Source: Clostridia bacterium (GTDB lineage: Bacteria; Bacillota; Clostridia; Christensenellales; UBA1242). Taken from it: 47,371 bases of DNA. The notes under the pieces were generated by a model. It was not told where the DNA came from. It saw only the letters and a program-made list of their open reading frames with translations, and did no database searches. The position numbers were made by a program, and so were the translations under genes. Below are positions 34,667 through 44,400 of this stretch, piece after piece. Numbering within the stretch: the first letter of the stretch is position 1; each line of letters starts with the position of its first letter. The DNA is taken from positions 1 to 47,371 of the forward strand of contig JAFWWV010000015.1 in the NCBI GenBank assembly GCA_017523305.1, written 5' to 3'.

Positions 34667-35476
34667 ATGAATTTATTAAGCGAAATCATTTCAAAACCCG
34701 TACTTAATTTATATACAGGTAAAATAGAAGGAACCATACAAAACGCAGTTTTTGATAAAACTTTTAAAAAAGTAATACATTTAAAAATGTTTAATGATGA
34801 TGAAGAAGAATTTTTAATAGATACCCAAAAAATTTATAGCCTGGGAGAAAACTCTATTGTTATTAAAAATAGCGAAGCACTTTTGCTATGCTTATCAAAT
34901 ATTAATAATAATGAAAACACCCCAATGAATATGAACGTATACACAACCTTAGGTAATACAAAAGGAACAATAAAAGATGTAGAGTTAAATCAAAAACTCG
35001 AAACTCAATTTTTAATAACCGATAAAAACGAAAAAATAAAACAACAAGAAATTTTTAATATCGGCGAAAACATAATTATTAACCAAAATAATAAAAAAAT
35101 AAAATTAACAAACTTTAAGCCTAAAAATAAAGTTAATGCTCATAATCAAGTTATAACAATTTTACCTAAACAAACAGAAAGTGAAATTAAAAAAATTGAA
35201 ACCACACCAGTTAACACACAACCTATAAATAATACCCCACCCACTGCTTTTGTAGAAAAGAAAGAAAACTATAAAATATATAAACAACCTACCCCACAAA
35301 AATTAATTGGTAACAGCAACTTTTTAATAGGCAGAAAAGCCATTAAAACAATCTATGGTATTAATAACGAAATTATTATAAAAAAAGATAACATTATAAA
35401 CGCAAAGAACTTAGAAAGTGCAAAAAAACACAGCAAGTTAGTTGAACTCACTGTGTTCAGTAAAATTAAAGCATAA
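34667..35476 (+). CDS. PRC-barrel-like protein
   Basis: 269 residues, unusual plus-strand gene among minus-strand neighbours. The N-terminus LLSEIISKPVLNLYTGKIEG followed by FDKTFKKVIHLKMFND (about 3-45) is like PRC-barrel domains of the YlmC/YmxH kind. A second weaker unit begins at VYTTLGNTKGTIKDVELN (about 92-110), and a third at SNFLIGRKAIKTIYGINNEII near the C-terminus. Between them is an Asn/Pro/Thr-rich linker. Family members are often adaptor proteins in sporulation, ribosome maturation or membrane contexts; no partner is shown. It diverges from the SPFH gene with a 118-base gap, so the two may share regulation. GAGAGG precedes the ATG. Confidence 0.7.
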   Translation: MNLLSEIISKPVLNLYTGKIEGTIQNAVFDKTFKKVIHLKMFNDDEEEFLIDTQKIYSLGENSIVIKNSEALLLCLSNINNNENTPMNMNVYTTLGNTKGTIKDVELNQKLETQFLITDKNEKIKQQEIFNIGENIIINQNNKKIKLTNFKPKNKVNAHNQVITILPKQTESEIKKIETTPVNTQPINNTPPTAFVEKKENYKIYKQPTPQKLIGNSNFLIGRKAIKTIYGINNEIIIKKDNIINAKNLESAKKHSKLVELTVFSKIKA

Positions 35477-35572
35477 TTTTTATTTGTAATATAAACATTG
35501 TAAATATTAAAAGTAAATAATATTAATTAAAAGTATTTACCATAAATATATTTAACTTAATTCTTTTTAACA

Positions 35573-35608
35573 AAAAAAACATTAAGCGATTAAACTTAAT
35601 GTTTTTTT
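35573..35608. terminator. Bidirectional terminator between PRC-barrel gene and 753-aa gene
   Basis: Perfect CATTAAG/CTTAATG stem extended by seven A-T pairs, loop of eight, U runs on both strands. It stands between convergent genes and can serve both. Confidence 0.9.
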
Positions 35609-35616
35609 ATTTTAAA

Positions 35617-37878
35617 TTATTTTTTTGTAGAATCTAAAAGTTTTTGCATTTCAGCATTTAATGCATCAATTTCGCTTGTTGCCTTTTTAGCTGTGCTTGA
35701 ACTTCTGCTTCCACCCCTTGAACTTCTTGCACCACTTCTTGCTGAAGATCTACTACTTGAAGCTCTGCTTGAACTTGCTCTGCTTGAGCTAGCTCTTCTT
35801 GCAGGTCTTTCTTCAGGTTCTTCTTCGTCTTCTTCAGGTTCAGGCTCTGGCTCAGGCTCTGGCTCAGGCTCAGGTTCTGGTTCTGGAGCAGGTGCTGGAG
35901 CTGGAGTTTCAACTACAGGTTCTGGAGTTGGTTCTACAACTGGAGTTTCTTCTATTACAGGAGTTTCAATTATAGGTTGTTCTACTGCAACATTGTCCAT
36001 TTTTGAAATTGTATTATTTAAATCATTTTCAAATTCTTGTTTTTGTTGTTGAAGTTTATTGCTTTCTTCTTCAATTTGTTTTTGTAAAGCATCTAAATCT
36101 TCTTCAGCAGGTTGAGCAACAGCTTCTACTTCTGGTTGCATTTGTTGACCACCATCACCACCAATTGTACCAGCATCAACACCAGTATTTACATCTGTTG
36201 TTGTGTCAGTAGTATCAGTTGTTTCTGTAGTTACAGGAGCAGCCATACCATCATCAATTTGATTTGTTGTTTCAATTGGTTCTGTTACAACTGGAGCAAC
36301 AGCTTCTGCATTAGCTTGTGCTTCTGCTTGTTGAGCTTTCATTGCTTCGTGCTCTTCTGTTTTTTGAGCTTCTTCTTGGCTTCTTGCTTCAGAGCCTTCT
36401 CTGTTTTCTTGCATTTGATTTACATCTGAGTTACTCATTTCGTATAAGTTTTCAGTTGTTACATCTGCTTGTTGAATTAAACTTGCATTAGGGTCAAGTT
36501 GTTGATCATCTAAACTATTTACTTGCATATCGTTAAGAAGTGCTTTCAAGTCAGCATTTTCTTGAGCAAGTGAAACAAGTTTTTGGTTACCAAGTTCAGT
36601 AGCCTTTTGTGTTAAAGCTTTGTAAAGAGTATTTGCATAGTGTTTAAACTCTAAAAGCATAGCTTGTTGAACAAAAGCTTTTTTCTCTTCAATTTCTTGT
36701 TGACGCTTATCAATTTCTTGTTGTAAAGAAATTTGTTCTTCATTAAATTTAGCAACAGCTTCTTCATTATCTTTTTCAAGTTGTTGTTGCTTTTTAATTT
36801 CGTCAGCTTGTTGTTTTCTAATATAGTTACTTTCAATACGGTTAGTAGAGTTTTCTTGTTGAGATTTCAAACTTTCTAAGTTTTCTCTACTTGCTTGAAG
36901 TTTTCTTTGATAATCTTTTGAAGTGGTTTCAAAAGTCTTTTTGTAGTTTTCTTTTTCAGTTTCAATAGAGCCACATTCTTCTTGCAATCTGTTACGTGTT
37001 CTAATAAATGTTTCACACTCTTTCATAGCTCTTTCTAAAACAAGTGAACCATCAATACCAAGTTCAGCAAAATCGTACTCTTCAACAGCAGCAGAATTTG
37101 CTCTTGCTTTTTCAAGTTCTTGTTGTTCAATTAAAGCTCTCTTTTCTAAGTATTGTTGAAGAATTGGAATACCTTCTTTAATTTCTTTCTTAGTAAATAA
37201 AATTTCATAATCTACATAAGAAGGAAGTGTTGAAACAGCTTTAGTTAAATTACGTTCGTACAATGGGAATGTATCATATAGCATTGAATAAATATCATTT
37301 TTTGCAGCTTTAATAATCAAAATAAAAATGGTATATAAGAACACTAAAGCAAGTGGAATTAAACTTGCAAAGAAAATAATTTCACCAGCATTAGTTAAAG
37401 CCATAACTGCTTTTGAATATTGCAAACCAACAATAAATGAAAGAAGTACCAAGAACACAGTAAACACAGTATAGTTGCTAATATTTTTTTCAATAGAACT
37501 TGTTCTTAAAGGTTTATCAATACATGTGCTAACGTTAATGTAAGTTGTTGGGGTATCTTCACGGTTAAGCATATAAATTTGCCAGTTGTTTCTTAATACC
37601 TTTGGAACTTTTTTCATTTTTAAATTGAACTCAACCAAATTCTCTTCCGTAATAAACGGCTTAGTTAAAAAGTAAGAGTTAATTTTATTAACGCTTTTTA
37701 AAATTCTATTTTCATACGAAAAGCCAACAAGGAAAGCCATAACAAAAATAGCTAGAACCATAAGTCCAACTATAACAATTGGCCAAAACCATAGGTCAGC
37801 AAATTCAACGAATACAAGTTGAAAGAAATCTCTAATACTTACAATTATTTCTTCACCTGTTGCACCTAATTGAAACAT
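35617..37878 (-). CDS. Unknown membrane protein with coiled coil, Pro-Glu and Arg-Ser tails (753 aa)
   Basis: Not recognised. Three hydrophobic helices: about 31-53, 137-152 and 167-189. Then a long Gln/Glu/Lys-rich coiled coil (about 245-440), a Glu/Gln/Thr/Val-rich flexible part (about 470-640), a Pro-Glu repeat (about 651-690), a segment of Arg/Ser/Gly (RASSSRASSSR, about 691-732), and a final amphipathic helix (DALNAEMQKLLDSTKK). The order resembles envelope scaffold or division proteins in general design, but no family motif is seen. AAGGAG lies 8 bases before the ATG, and the promoter is an extended -10. A short inverted repeat covers the ribosome-binding site. Followed by a bidirectional terminator, so transcribed alone. 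Confidence 0.85.
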   Translation of the reverse strand: MFQLGATGEEIIVSIRDFFQLVFVEFADLWFWPIVIVGLMVLAIFVMAFLVGFSYENRILKSVNKINSYFLTKPFITEENLVEFNLKMKKVPKVLRNNWQIYMLNREDTPTTYINVSTCIDKPLRTSSIEKNISNYTVFTVFLVLLSFIVGLQYSKAVMALTNAGEIIFFASLIPLALVFLYTIFILIIKAAKNDIYSMLYDTFPLYERNLTKAVSTLPSYVDYEILFTKKEIKEGIPILQQYLEKRALIEQQELEKARANSAAVEEYDFAELGIDGSLVLERAMKECETFIRTRNRLQEECGSIETEKENYKKTFETTSKDYQRKLQASRENLESLKSQQENSTNRIESNYIRKQQADEIKKQQQLEKDNEEAVAKFNEEQISLQQEIDKRQQEIEEKKAFVQQAMLLEFKHYANTLYKALTQKATELGNQKLVSLAQENADLKALLNDMQVNSLDDQQLDPNASLIQQADVTTENLYEMSNSDVNQMQENREGSEARSQEEAQKTEEHEAMKAQQAEAQANAEAVAPVVTEPIETTNQIDDGMAAPVTTETTDTTDTTTDVNTGVDAGTIGGDGGQQMQPEVEAVAQPAEEDLDALQKQIEEESNKLQQQKQEFENDLNNTISKMDNVAVEQPIIETPVIEETPVVEPTPEPVVETPAPAPAPEPEPEPEPEPEPEPEPEEDEEEPEERPARRASSSRASSSRASSSRSSARSGARSSRGGSRSSSTAKKATSEIDALNAEMQKLLDSTKK
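35690..35905. repeat. Low-complexity DNA encoding Pro-Glu and Arg-Ser tracts
   Basis: GGCTCAGGCTCTGG-like hexamer repeats (35835-35890) encode Pro-Glu pairs; GCTTGAACTTG-like repeats (35755-35800) encode SSSRA. On the other strand they produce spurious Gly/Ser and Leu/Glu frames. Copy number may vary by slippage. Confidence 0.8.
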
Positions 37879-37888
37879 ATTGACAACT

Positions 37889-37917
37889 CCTTATATTTCT
37901 TAATATAAGGTAGTATA
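37889..37917 (-). promoter_or_regulatory. Extended -10 promoter and RBS hairpin of the 753-aa gene
   Basis: Minus strand TGTTATACT extended -10 (-10 proper 37917-37912) with no good -35. A perfect inverted repeat CCTTATATT/AATATAAGG (37910-37902 with 37897-37889) follows, whose distal arm includes part of the AAGGAG ribosome-binding site. Depending on the exact start, the RNA could fold over its own ribosome-binding site, or the repeat could be an operator. Confidence 0.45.
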
Positions 37918-37958
37918 ACACAAACATTTTATAATTAAAAACAAAAAACAAATAATTT

Positions 37959-40900
37959 TTAATTAATTTTAATTAAATTATTTAAATAAAAAGAATAAAT
38001 ATAAGTTTTATCTATCTTAATATTCAAGGCTTTTTCTAAACACGCTACATATAAGTTAAGTTGTAGCCTGTATTTATCGACCAACTGGTCGGGTTTTGAA
38101 GCCTTTGTTGTTTTATAATCAATTAAATAAATTTTATTATCGTGTGTTTTAATAATTAAATCAGCAACACCTTGAATTAATATTTTATCAGTTATTTTAC
38201 TATCTTCAAAAATACTATTATATTTTACATAACTTAAAAAAGGTTGCTCTTTTAAAGTAGATTTTATATTTAATTGTTTTAATTTTTCTATACAAGTTTT
38301 AATGTTTTTTACATTAACATAATTTAAATATTTTTCATCAATTTTTAAAGAATTAATTATTTTATTAATTTCATTTTCGTCTGTAGCTAAAATTGAATCA
38401 AAATCAACTTGTTGCATTATGTTGTGATAAATTGTTCCTAATTTTGCAGAATCAATATCTTGTTTTGAAGTTTCAAAAACTTCTAACTTTTTAGGTTCAA
38501 AATTAAAACTAATACCTTCGTCACTATGCTCTTGCAACATACTTGAAACTGTATTTTTAAGAGCAATGTTTGTAGGTTCTTCTAATTTAAAATTAAATAA
38601 ACTTTTTAATTTATCTTCGTCTTGTTTATTTACTACTTTAGAAGTAAATTTAATTTTTTCTTCATTTTTAACTTCAAATAAATCATCTTTATAAACTTTA
38701 ACACTTACTTCAAAATCTGTATTTTTATCTACAAAGTCTAATTTATTTTTTGTTAAGTTTGAAAAACCTAAATCAGTTAAACCACTTAATATCCAAGGCA
38801 TAAAGTTGCTAACTGAGTCAGCATCTTTAATTGTTCTAATTTTTGCAACAGTATTTAAGTTACAATGCCCTACTACAAACAAATGATTTTTAGCCCTAGT
38901 AAGAGCAACATAAAGTAATCTTAACTCTTCAGCTTTCTCTTGCTTTTTTAAATTTAGTATAATTGCATTTTTTGCTAAGTTGGCAGATTTTTTAAATGAC
39001 ACTAAATCATGAGAACAAACGCCCAAACCCAAATCTTTATCTTTTAATATTTCTTCTATAAAAGTCATATTAGAAAAAGTTTTGCCAGAGTTAACTAAAA
39101 AAACAATAGGATACTCTAACCCTTTGCTAGAGTGAATCGTTCCCATCTTAACACTATCTGGACTAGCGTTTAAGGTAGTAGAAAATTTTGCATCTTGAGC
39201 ATAGGTATCAACAAAATTTAAATACCTATTTAAGTCAAAATTATATTCAGTTTGTTCAAAACTTTCAATAAAGTTTTTTACTGTTTGAAATCTATTTGCG
39301 CCATCAGGAAGAGATAAGAAGTAAGACATAAAATCAAACTTTTCTTGCAAGTAATTTAATAAATCATAAATTGATTCGTATGCTAACCTATCTCTTAAAT
39401 CTTTTATTAAATTTAAAAAGTTAATTGCTTTGTTTTTTAACTCACCACTTTTGCTTTCGTCATTACAAAAACTTTTAAAACTTTCGTATAAAAATTCTTC
39501 GTCATAACTATTTCTAATTTCATAAAGTTCGTCAAAAGTAAATAAACCAAATAAACTAGTTAAAACAACACTTAAACTATTATCGTCGTGGTAATTGTTT
39601 AATATTTTTAACATACATACTAACAAATAAATATCTTTGTTTCTGTAAATATTATCTACCATATTTGTAGCAATAGGAATTTTATATTCCATTAAAACTT
39701 TTGCTACTTCTTTTAAAAAGTCATTACCCCTGCTAAGAATAGCAATATCGCCATAACTTATTGTTTTAGCAACTTCTTCTTTAGCATCATAATAACTTTT
39801 TTTGCCTACCATAGCTAATATTTGCTCGGCAATAATCATTGCTTCTTTTCTAGCAGCAGTTAGTTTTTTAGAGTATAAATTTTTATCTTCTATTACACTA
39901 TATATTTCATCAAAAACTTCTTCTTCAGGTTTATCTTCCCCTTCTTCATTTTTTGACGAAACAACACTTAAACTAACAGTAGGTATGTCGTTTACATTTT
40001 TGTATTTTGTCATACCACTTAACTTGCCACTTACTTTATAATCTACCCCACCAAAATCAGCAAACATACATTTGTTAAAAATACTGTTTACAAAATTTAA
40101 TATGTCTGGGTTGCTTCTAAAGTTTTCGTTTAAATTAATTAAAGTTCCTTCTGCTTTATTTTCTTTATACAACAAACTTTTATTTACAAATATGTTTGGA
40201 GAACTATTTCTAAAGCCATAAATACTTTGTTTAATATCTCCTACCATAACCATTTTATTGTTGTTTAAAAGTTTAGATAATATTAACTCTTGAACGCTGT
40301 TTATATCTTGGTACTCGTCTACAAAAATATATTTATAAGTACTTGATATTGATTGTTTAATATCATCAAAATTTAATAACTCTAAAAACTTTTCTTCTAA
40401 GTCGCCAAAGTCAAGAGCGTTACGCTTTTGTTTTAGTAAAATATATTCTTTTTCAAATTCACTTTCAACTTCACTAAACTTGTTAAGTATTTTTGAAGCG
40501 TTTTCAAGGTCTATGGAAAGTTCTTCTTCTGTTTTACTTAAAACAATGCCTTTAAGTTCATTTATAAGTGATTGAACTTCTTTATAAAAAGGTTTGAATA
40601 TTTCTTTAAAATCTTCGTTTCCATCTTTAAATTTTTTAGTTGGAGACCTTTCAAGTTCAACAGATAAAAGAGCTTTTCTATTTTCAATAAAAGATTTTTT
40701 GTAATCAATAGAACTTAATTGAACTTTGATTTTTGCAATAAAATCTTTATAAAAATCTGCTTTATAAATATCTGCTTCTTGCAAATAATTATCAAGCGAA
40801 CAATTTATGTAATAGTTTGTTGATTTTATATATTCGTTTAAAATTTTGCAAGCCTTATTTTTGTTAAGGTCTACATCATAACAACTAGTTAAAATGTTTT

Positions 40901-41465
40901 TTCTAAAATCGTTTTTATCTTCAACAGCACATAAAAAGTCATAGAAATTTAAAATGTTGCTTTTAAAGTTTGCAAAGTTTCTACCCCCACCAAAAATGTT
41001 GGTGAGAAAAACAAATTCGTCATCTTGCTTGTTTGAATATCTTTTAATAATTTTATCAAGAGCATTTGCTTTTAAAAATTTAGAATCGTTTTCATTTAAC
41101 ACTAAAAAGTTTGGATTTAAATCTAGTTTAAAAAAATATTTTCTTAACATTTTTGAGCAAAAGCCGTGAATAGTGCTTATATCACTTGTAGGAAGTTTTT
41201 CAATTTGCTCGTTTAAAGATTTATCGCTTTCACAACCTGAAAACAATTTATCTTTTAACCTAATTTTCATTTCTAAACTAGCAGCTTCGGTAAAAGTAAT
41301 TACAAGCATTTCAGAAATATCAATTTTATCTTCTGCAATTAAGTTAAAAATCTTTTGAATAATAGTTGCTGTTTTACCACTACCTGCTGAAGCAGAAACT
41401 AAAAGGTTGTTGCTTTTATCTTCTAAAACTTCTTTTTGTTTAGGAGTATATTCTATTTTTGCCAT
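37959..41465 (-). CDS. addA: ATP-dependent helicase/nuclease subunit A (AddA)
   Basis: 1168 residues, typical AddA length. UvrD-type helicase with Q-motif YTPKQKEVL (6-14), Walker A SASAGSGKTATI (24-35), Walker B VDEYQDINSVQ, GDIKQSIYGFR, and later motifs HSSKGLEYPIVFLV and LLYVALTRAKNHLFVVG. The C-terminal RecB-like nuclease has GVADLIIKTHDNKIYLIDYKTTK with its Asp/Lys active-site residues. With AddB it resects double-strand breaks for RecA recombination. Its ATG overlaps the addB stop in TAATG. Confidence 0.98.
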   Translation of the reverse strand: MAKIEYTPKQKEVLEDKSNNLLVSASAGSGKTATIIQKIFNLIAEDKIDISEMLVITFTEAASLEMKIRLKDKLFSGCESDKSLNEQIEKLPTSDISTIHGFCSKMLRKYFFKLDLNPNFLVLNENDSKFLKANALDKIIKRYSNKQDDEFVFLTNIFGGGRNFANFKSNILNFYDFLCAVEDKNDFRKNILTSCYDVDLNKNKACKILNEYIKSTNYYINCSLDNYLQEADIYKADFYKDFIAKIKVQLSSIDYKKSFIENRKALLSVELERSPTKKFKDGNEDFKEIFKPFYKEVQSLINELKGIVLSKTEEELSIDLENASKILNKFSEVESEFEKEYILLKQKRNALDFGDLEEKFLELLNFDDIKQSISSTYKYIFVDEYQDINSVQELILSKLLNNNKMVMVGDIKQSIYGFRNSSPNIFVNKSLLYKENKAEGTLINLNENFRSNPDILNFVNSIFNKCMFADFGGVDYKVSGKLSGMTKYKNVNDIPTVSLSVVSSKNEEGEDKPEEEVFDEIYSVIEDKNLYSKKLTAARKEAMIIAEQILAMVGKKSYYDAKEEVAKTISYGDIAILSRGNDFLKEVAKVLMEYKIPIATNMVDNIYRNKDIYLLVCMLKILNNYHDDNSLSVVLTSLFGLFTFDELYEIRNSYDEEFLYESFKSFCNDESKSGELKNKAINFLNLIKDLRDRLAYESIYDLLNYLQEKFDFMSYFLSLPDGANRFQTVKNFIESFEQTEYNFDLNRYLNFVDTYAQDAKFSTTLNASPDSVKMGTIHSSKGLEYPIVFLVNSGKTFSNMTFIEEILKDKDLGLGVCSHDLVSFKKSANLAKNAIILNLKKQEKAEELRLLYVALTRAKNHLFVVGHCNLNTVAKIRTIKDADSVSNFMPWILSGLTDLGFSNLTKNKLDFVDKNTDFEVSVKVYKDDLFEVKNEEKIKFTSKVVNKQDEDKLKSLFNFKLEEPTNIALKNTVSSMLQEHSDEGISFNFEPKKLEVFETSKQDIDSAKLGTIYHNIMQQVDFDSILATDENEINKIINSLKIDEKYLNYVNVKNIKTCIEKLKQLNIKSTLKEQPFLSYVKYNSIFEDSKITDKILIQGVADLIIKTHDNKIYLIDYKTTKASKPDQLVDKYRLQLNLYVACLEKALNIKIDKTYIYSFYLNNLIKIN

Positions 41466-44400
41466 TATTCTTCGTCCCCCTTACTAAAAGTTTTATATTC
41501 CACATCTAATTTTGGTGAACGCTTATAGTTTTTAAAGTTTTCGTCAAACCTACAAAGAGCAAAATGTTTACAATTTTTGCAAGGATCGTCGTTGCTAGAT
41601 AAAACTAATGGCTTAGGTGTAATATCTAATTTTAAAATATCTTCACATGCTTTACCAATAAGTGAAATAGCGTAGTTAGAAACATTTTCTAAATCAGTTG
41701 AAGATAAAACCTTTGTTTTTTTGTAAAGGGTTCTTTCTTCACTATCGTTTTTATTAAACCTGATTTGAATAATATCACTGGTTAAGGTATCACTTTCTAA
41801 CCTTGTATCACTAGCGTTAATAACTTCATCACTACTAATAGTGTTACCCTTTAATTGATACTTTAATTGAAGAGTAGAACTATCATCAGCAAAACTACTT
41901 TTTACAGGTAAATAGTAAGCACCTGCAGGTTTTAATTTTAAACTATCTCCCACAACTTTTACATATGCTTCAAGCTGAACCTTTTTACCAAAGAAAAGTT
42001 CTCTTAATGAAGTATCACACTTACCTGTTTTATAATCTATAATTCTAAAATAATCTTTAAAAGTATCAATTCTATCTACTTGACCAACAAGACTTAAAAT
42101 ATGGTTGTTGATTTTTATCTTAAAACTTTTAATTAGTTTTTTATCATCAAACCTAATTTCAGTTGCCATTGTTTTAAATTTTGAATATTTTGCTTGATAA
42201 TTTAAAACACTACAAAATCTAATTGCTTCTTGTAAAAGGTTTTGAATTAAAACCTTGTTCATAGGATTATTTTTAATACTTTCAAAAACTTCGCCAGACA
42301 TAACTTTATCAAAAGATTTAGTAGCGCAACCTTTAACTAAACTATCATCAATTGGTAGTTTGTTTTTATCACTAAAATCTTTTGCAATATCGTGCAATAT
42401 TGTACCGATGTTTAATCTATCTAATTCGCCTTCGTCTTTTTCTTTTAACCTTAAACCATATCTTACAAAATGTAAGAAAGGACAAGACATAAAACTTTCT
42501 ACTTGCGAAACACTTACTGTGTTTTTACCAAAGAAATAATTCTTTTTTAATTTAATATCATTTTTAAAATCAAATAACTTTAAATCTATTTCTTTTTCAC
42601 TATTTACAGCATTAAATAAAGTGTTGCATTTTTCGTCAACTTGATAGTTGCCATCATATACACCACGAATATTTACTAAAGCATTGTTTCTTGCTGTTTT
42701 TAAATTGTTGTTTTTAATTAAAAAGTCTTCACTTTCATAGTTATCAAAAGGTAAAACATCAAAACCACCAAACTCATCTTCTAACGAAAACATTTTTGAA
42801 ACATCATTTAATATTTTACTTTTTTGTGCACCATTTTCTTGATAGTTATAACTTAAAAATAATTTTTCAGTAGGCTTTAATAATAATTCAAAACATTTAA
42901 ATCTTTCTTTTAAATTAATACTTGCAACTGTTGGTTCTAGTTTATAACTATCGCTAAGTTGACTAATTTCTTTATCAGAAATTAAACCACAATCGTTTAG
43001 GGTAAATGGAAATGATTTTTCGTCAGCACCTAAAACAAAATATACTTTTGATTTGTCATAAAAACTTGTGCTACTATCACCCACAAAAAGTGAGTTGGTT
43101 GAAAGTGGAGTTGTAGAAATTTTTGTTGAAGATACACCACTTAAAATTGTAGAGTGAAACAATTTTAAATCGCATTCTTCTTTACCTAAAACTTCACGTA
43201 AGTTATCAAAAATTTCAGTTAAATTACTGTAGTATTGTTCAAAAAGTTTTGCTTGCTTTATGTTGCCTTGACTGGTATAAGTTGTAGCAAAATTCATAAG
43301 TTTTTGAGATACTTCTAGTTTAACCAAAACACCTTCAAAAGCATCAATAAATTCTTTGTAAGTTTTTGCAGATTCAACATCTGTTATAAAAGTAGAAAGT
43401 ATTTCAAATAAATAATTTCTTACACTATTAAAGTTTTCGTAAAATTTGCTAGAAGAAACATTACTATTTTTAATTGAATATAAATCACTTAAATTATATT
43501 TAATTAAATAATCTTCAAAGTCTTCTATTGCTTCTCTATCAACTTCTACTAAAGCGTTTTTAAGAAGTGATAAAACACTAACCCTTGAAAAGTTTTCAGT
43601 TACTACATCAACTAAACAATTTAAAAATCTTATTAAAACACTTTCGTTAAAATTTACTGCGCTATCAATATAGTAACTAAAGTTGTATTGCTTAAAAATT
43701 TTATCAACAACTTTTGCCCTTTTTGCAAGGGAACAAACACAAACAACAAAGTCACTAAATTTATATTTTTTATTTATAATTAAATCTTTAATTTTGCTTG
43801 CACAATTTAAAACTTCTTCTTCAAAAGTTTTACCTTCAAAAAGTTTTATTTTGCTTTCCTTTATTTTTATTTGATAGTTGTTAAAACCAAATAAATTATC
43901 TTGAAGATGTTTAAACTCTCCACTTACATTTTCACGGCACATTACTACTTGTGGTTCAATGTTGTTAACTTCAAAAAGTTTTAAAATATTGTTTTTAAAA
44001 ACTTCGTCGTAAATGTGAGCATTAACTAAACTATCTGTTTGAACAAGACCTATATTAAACTCACGGCAAACTTTCATAATACTGCCAATAATTTGAAAAC
44101 CTTGAAAAGTAAAACTATCAAAGTTGCCTATGTAAATATAACTAGATTTTATAAAGTCATTATTTTTAACTAACTCGCTAACAAAATCTAACCTATCTAA
44201 ACTATCAATTAAGTTATTGTTTTTTAAGTGTTTTTGATACTCGCTATAAAGCAAAGCGATATCACTTAATTTATCTTCTAAAATTTTGTTTTTAGTGTTA
44301 ACGCAAACTTGTTCAATAGGTATTCTACAACTTTTAAATTGACTAACTGTATCAAATAAACAAGTTGCTAAATCACTATCAATATGTTTATTAAAACACT

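Noticed and set aside
35693..36052. Plus-strand frame rich in Leu, Gly and Ser opposite the 753-aa gene
   Set aside because: It is the mirror of the Pro-Glu and Arg-Ser repeats of the real gene; low-complexity DNA opens several frames at once.
38085..38100. GACCAACTGGTC-like sequence in addA similar to the GACCGACTGGTC repeat at 2951
   Set aside because: In addA it encodes a conserved part of the nuclease domain, so the likeness is most likely chance.
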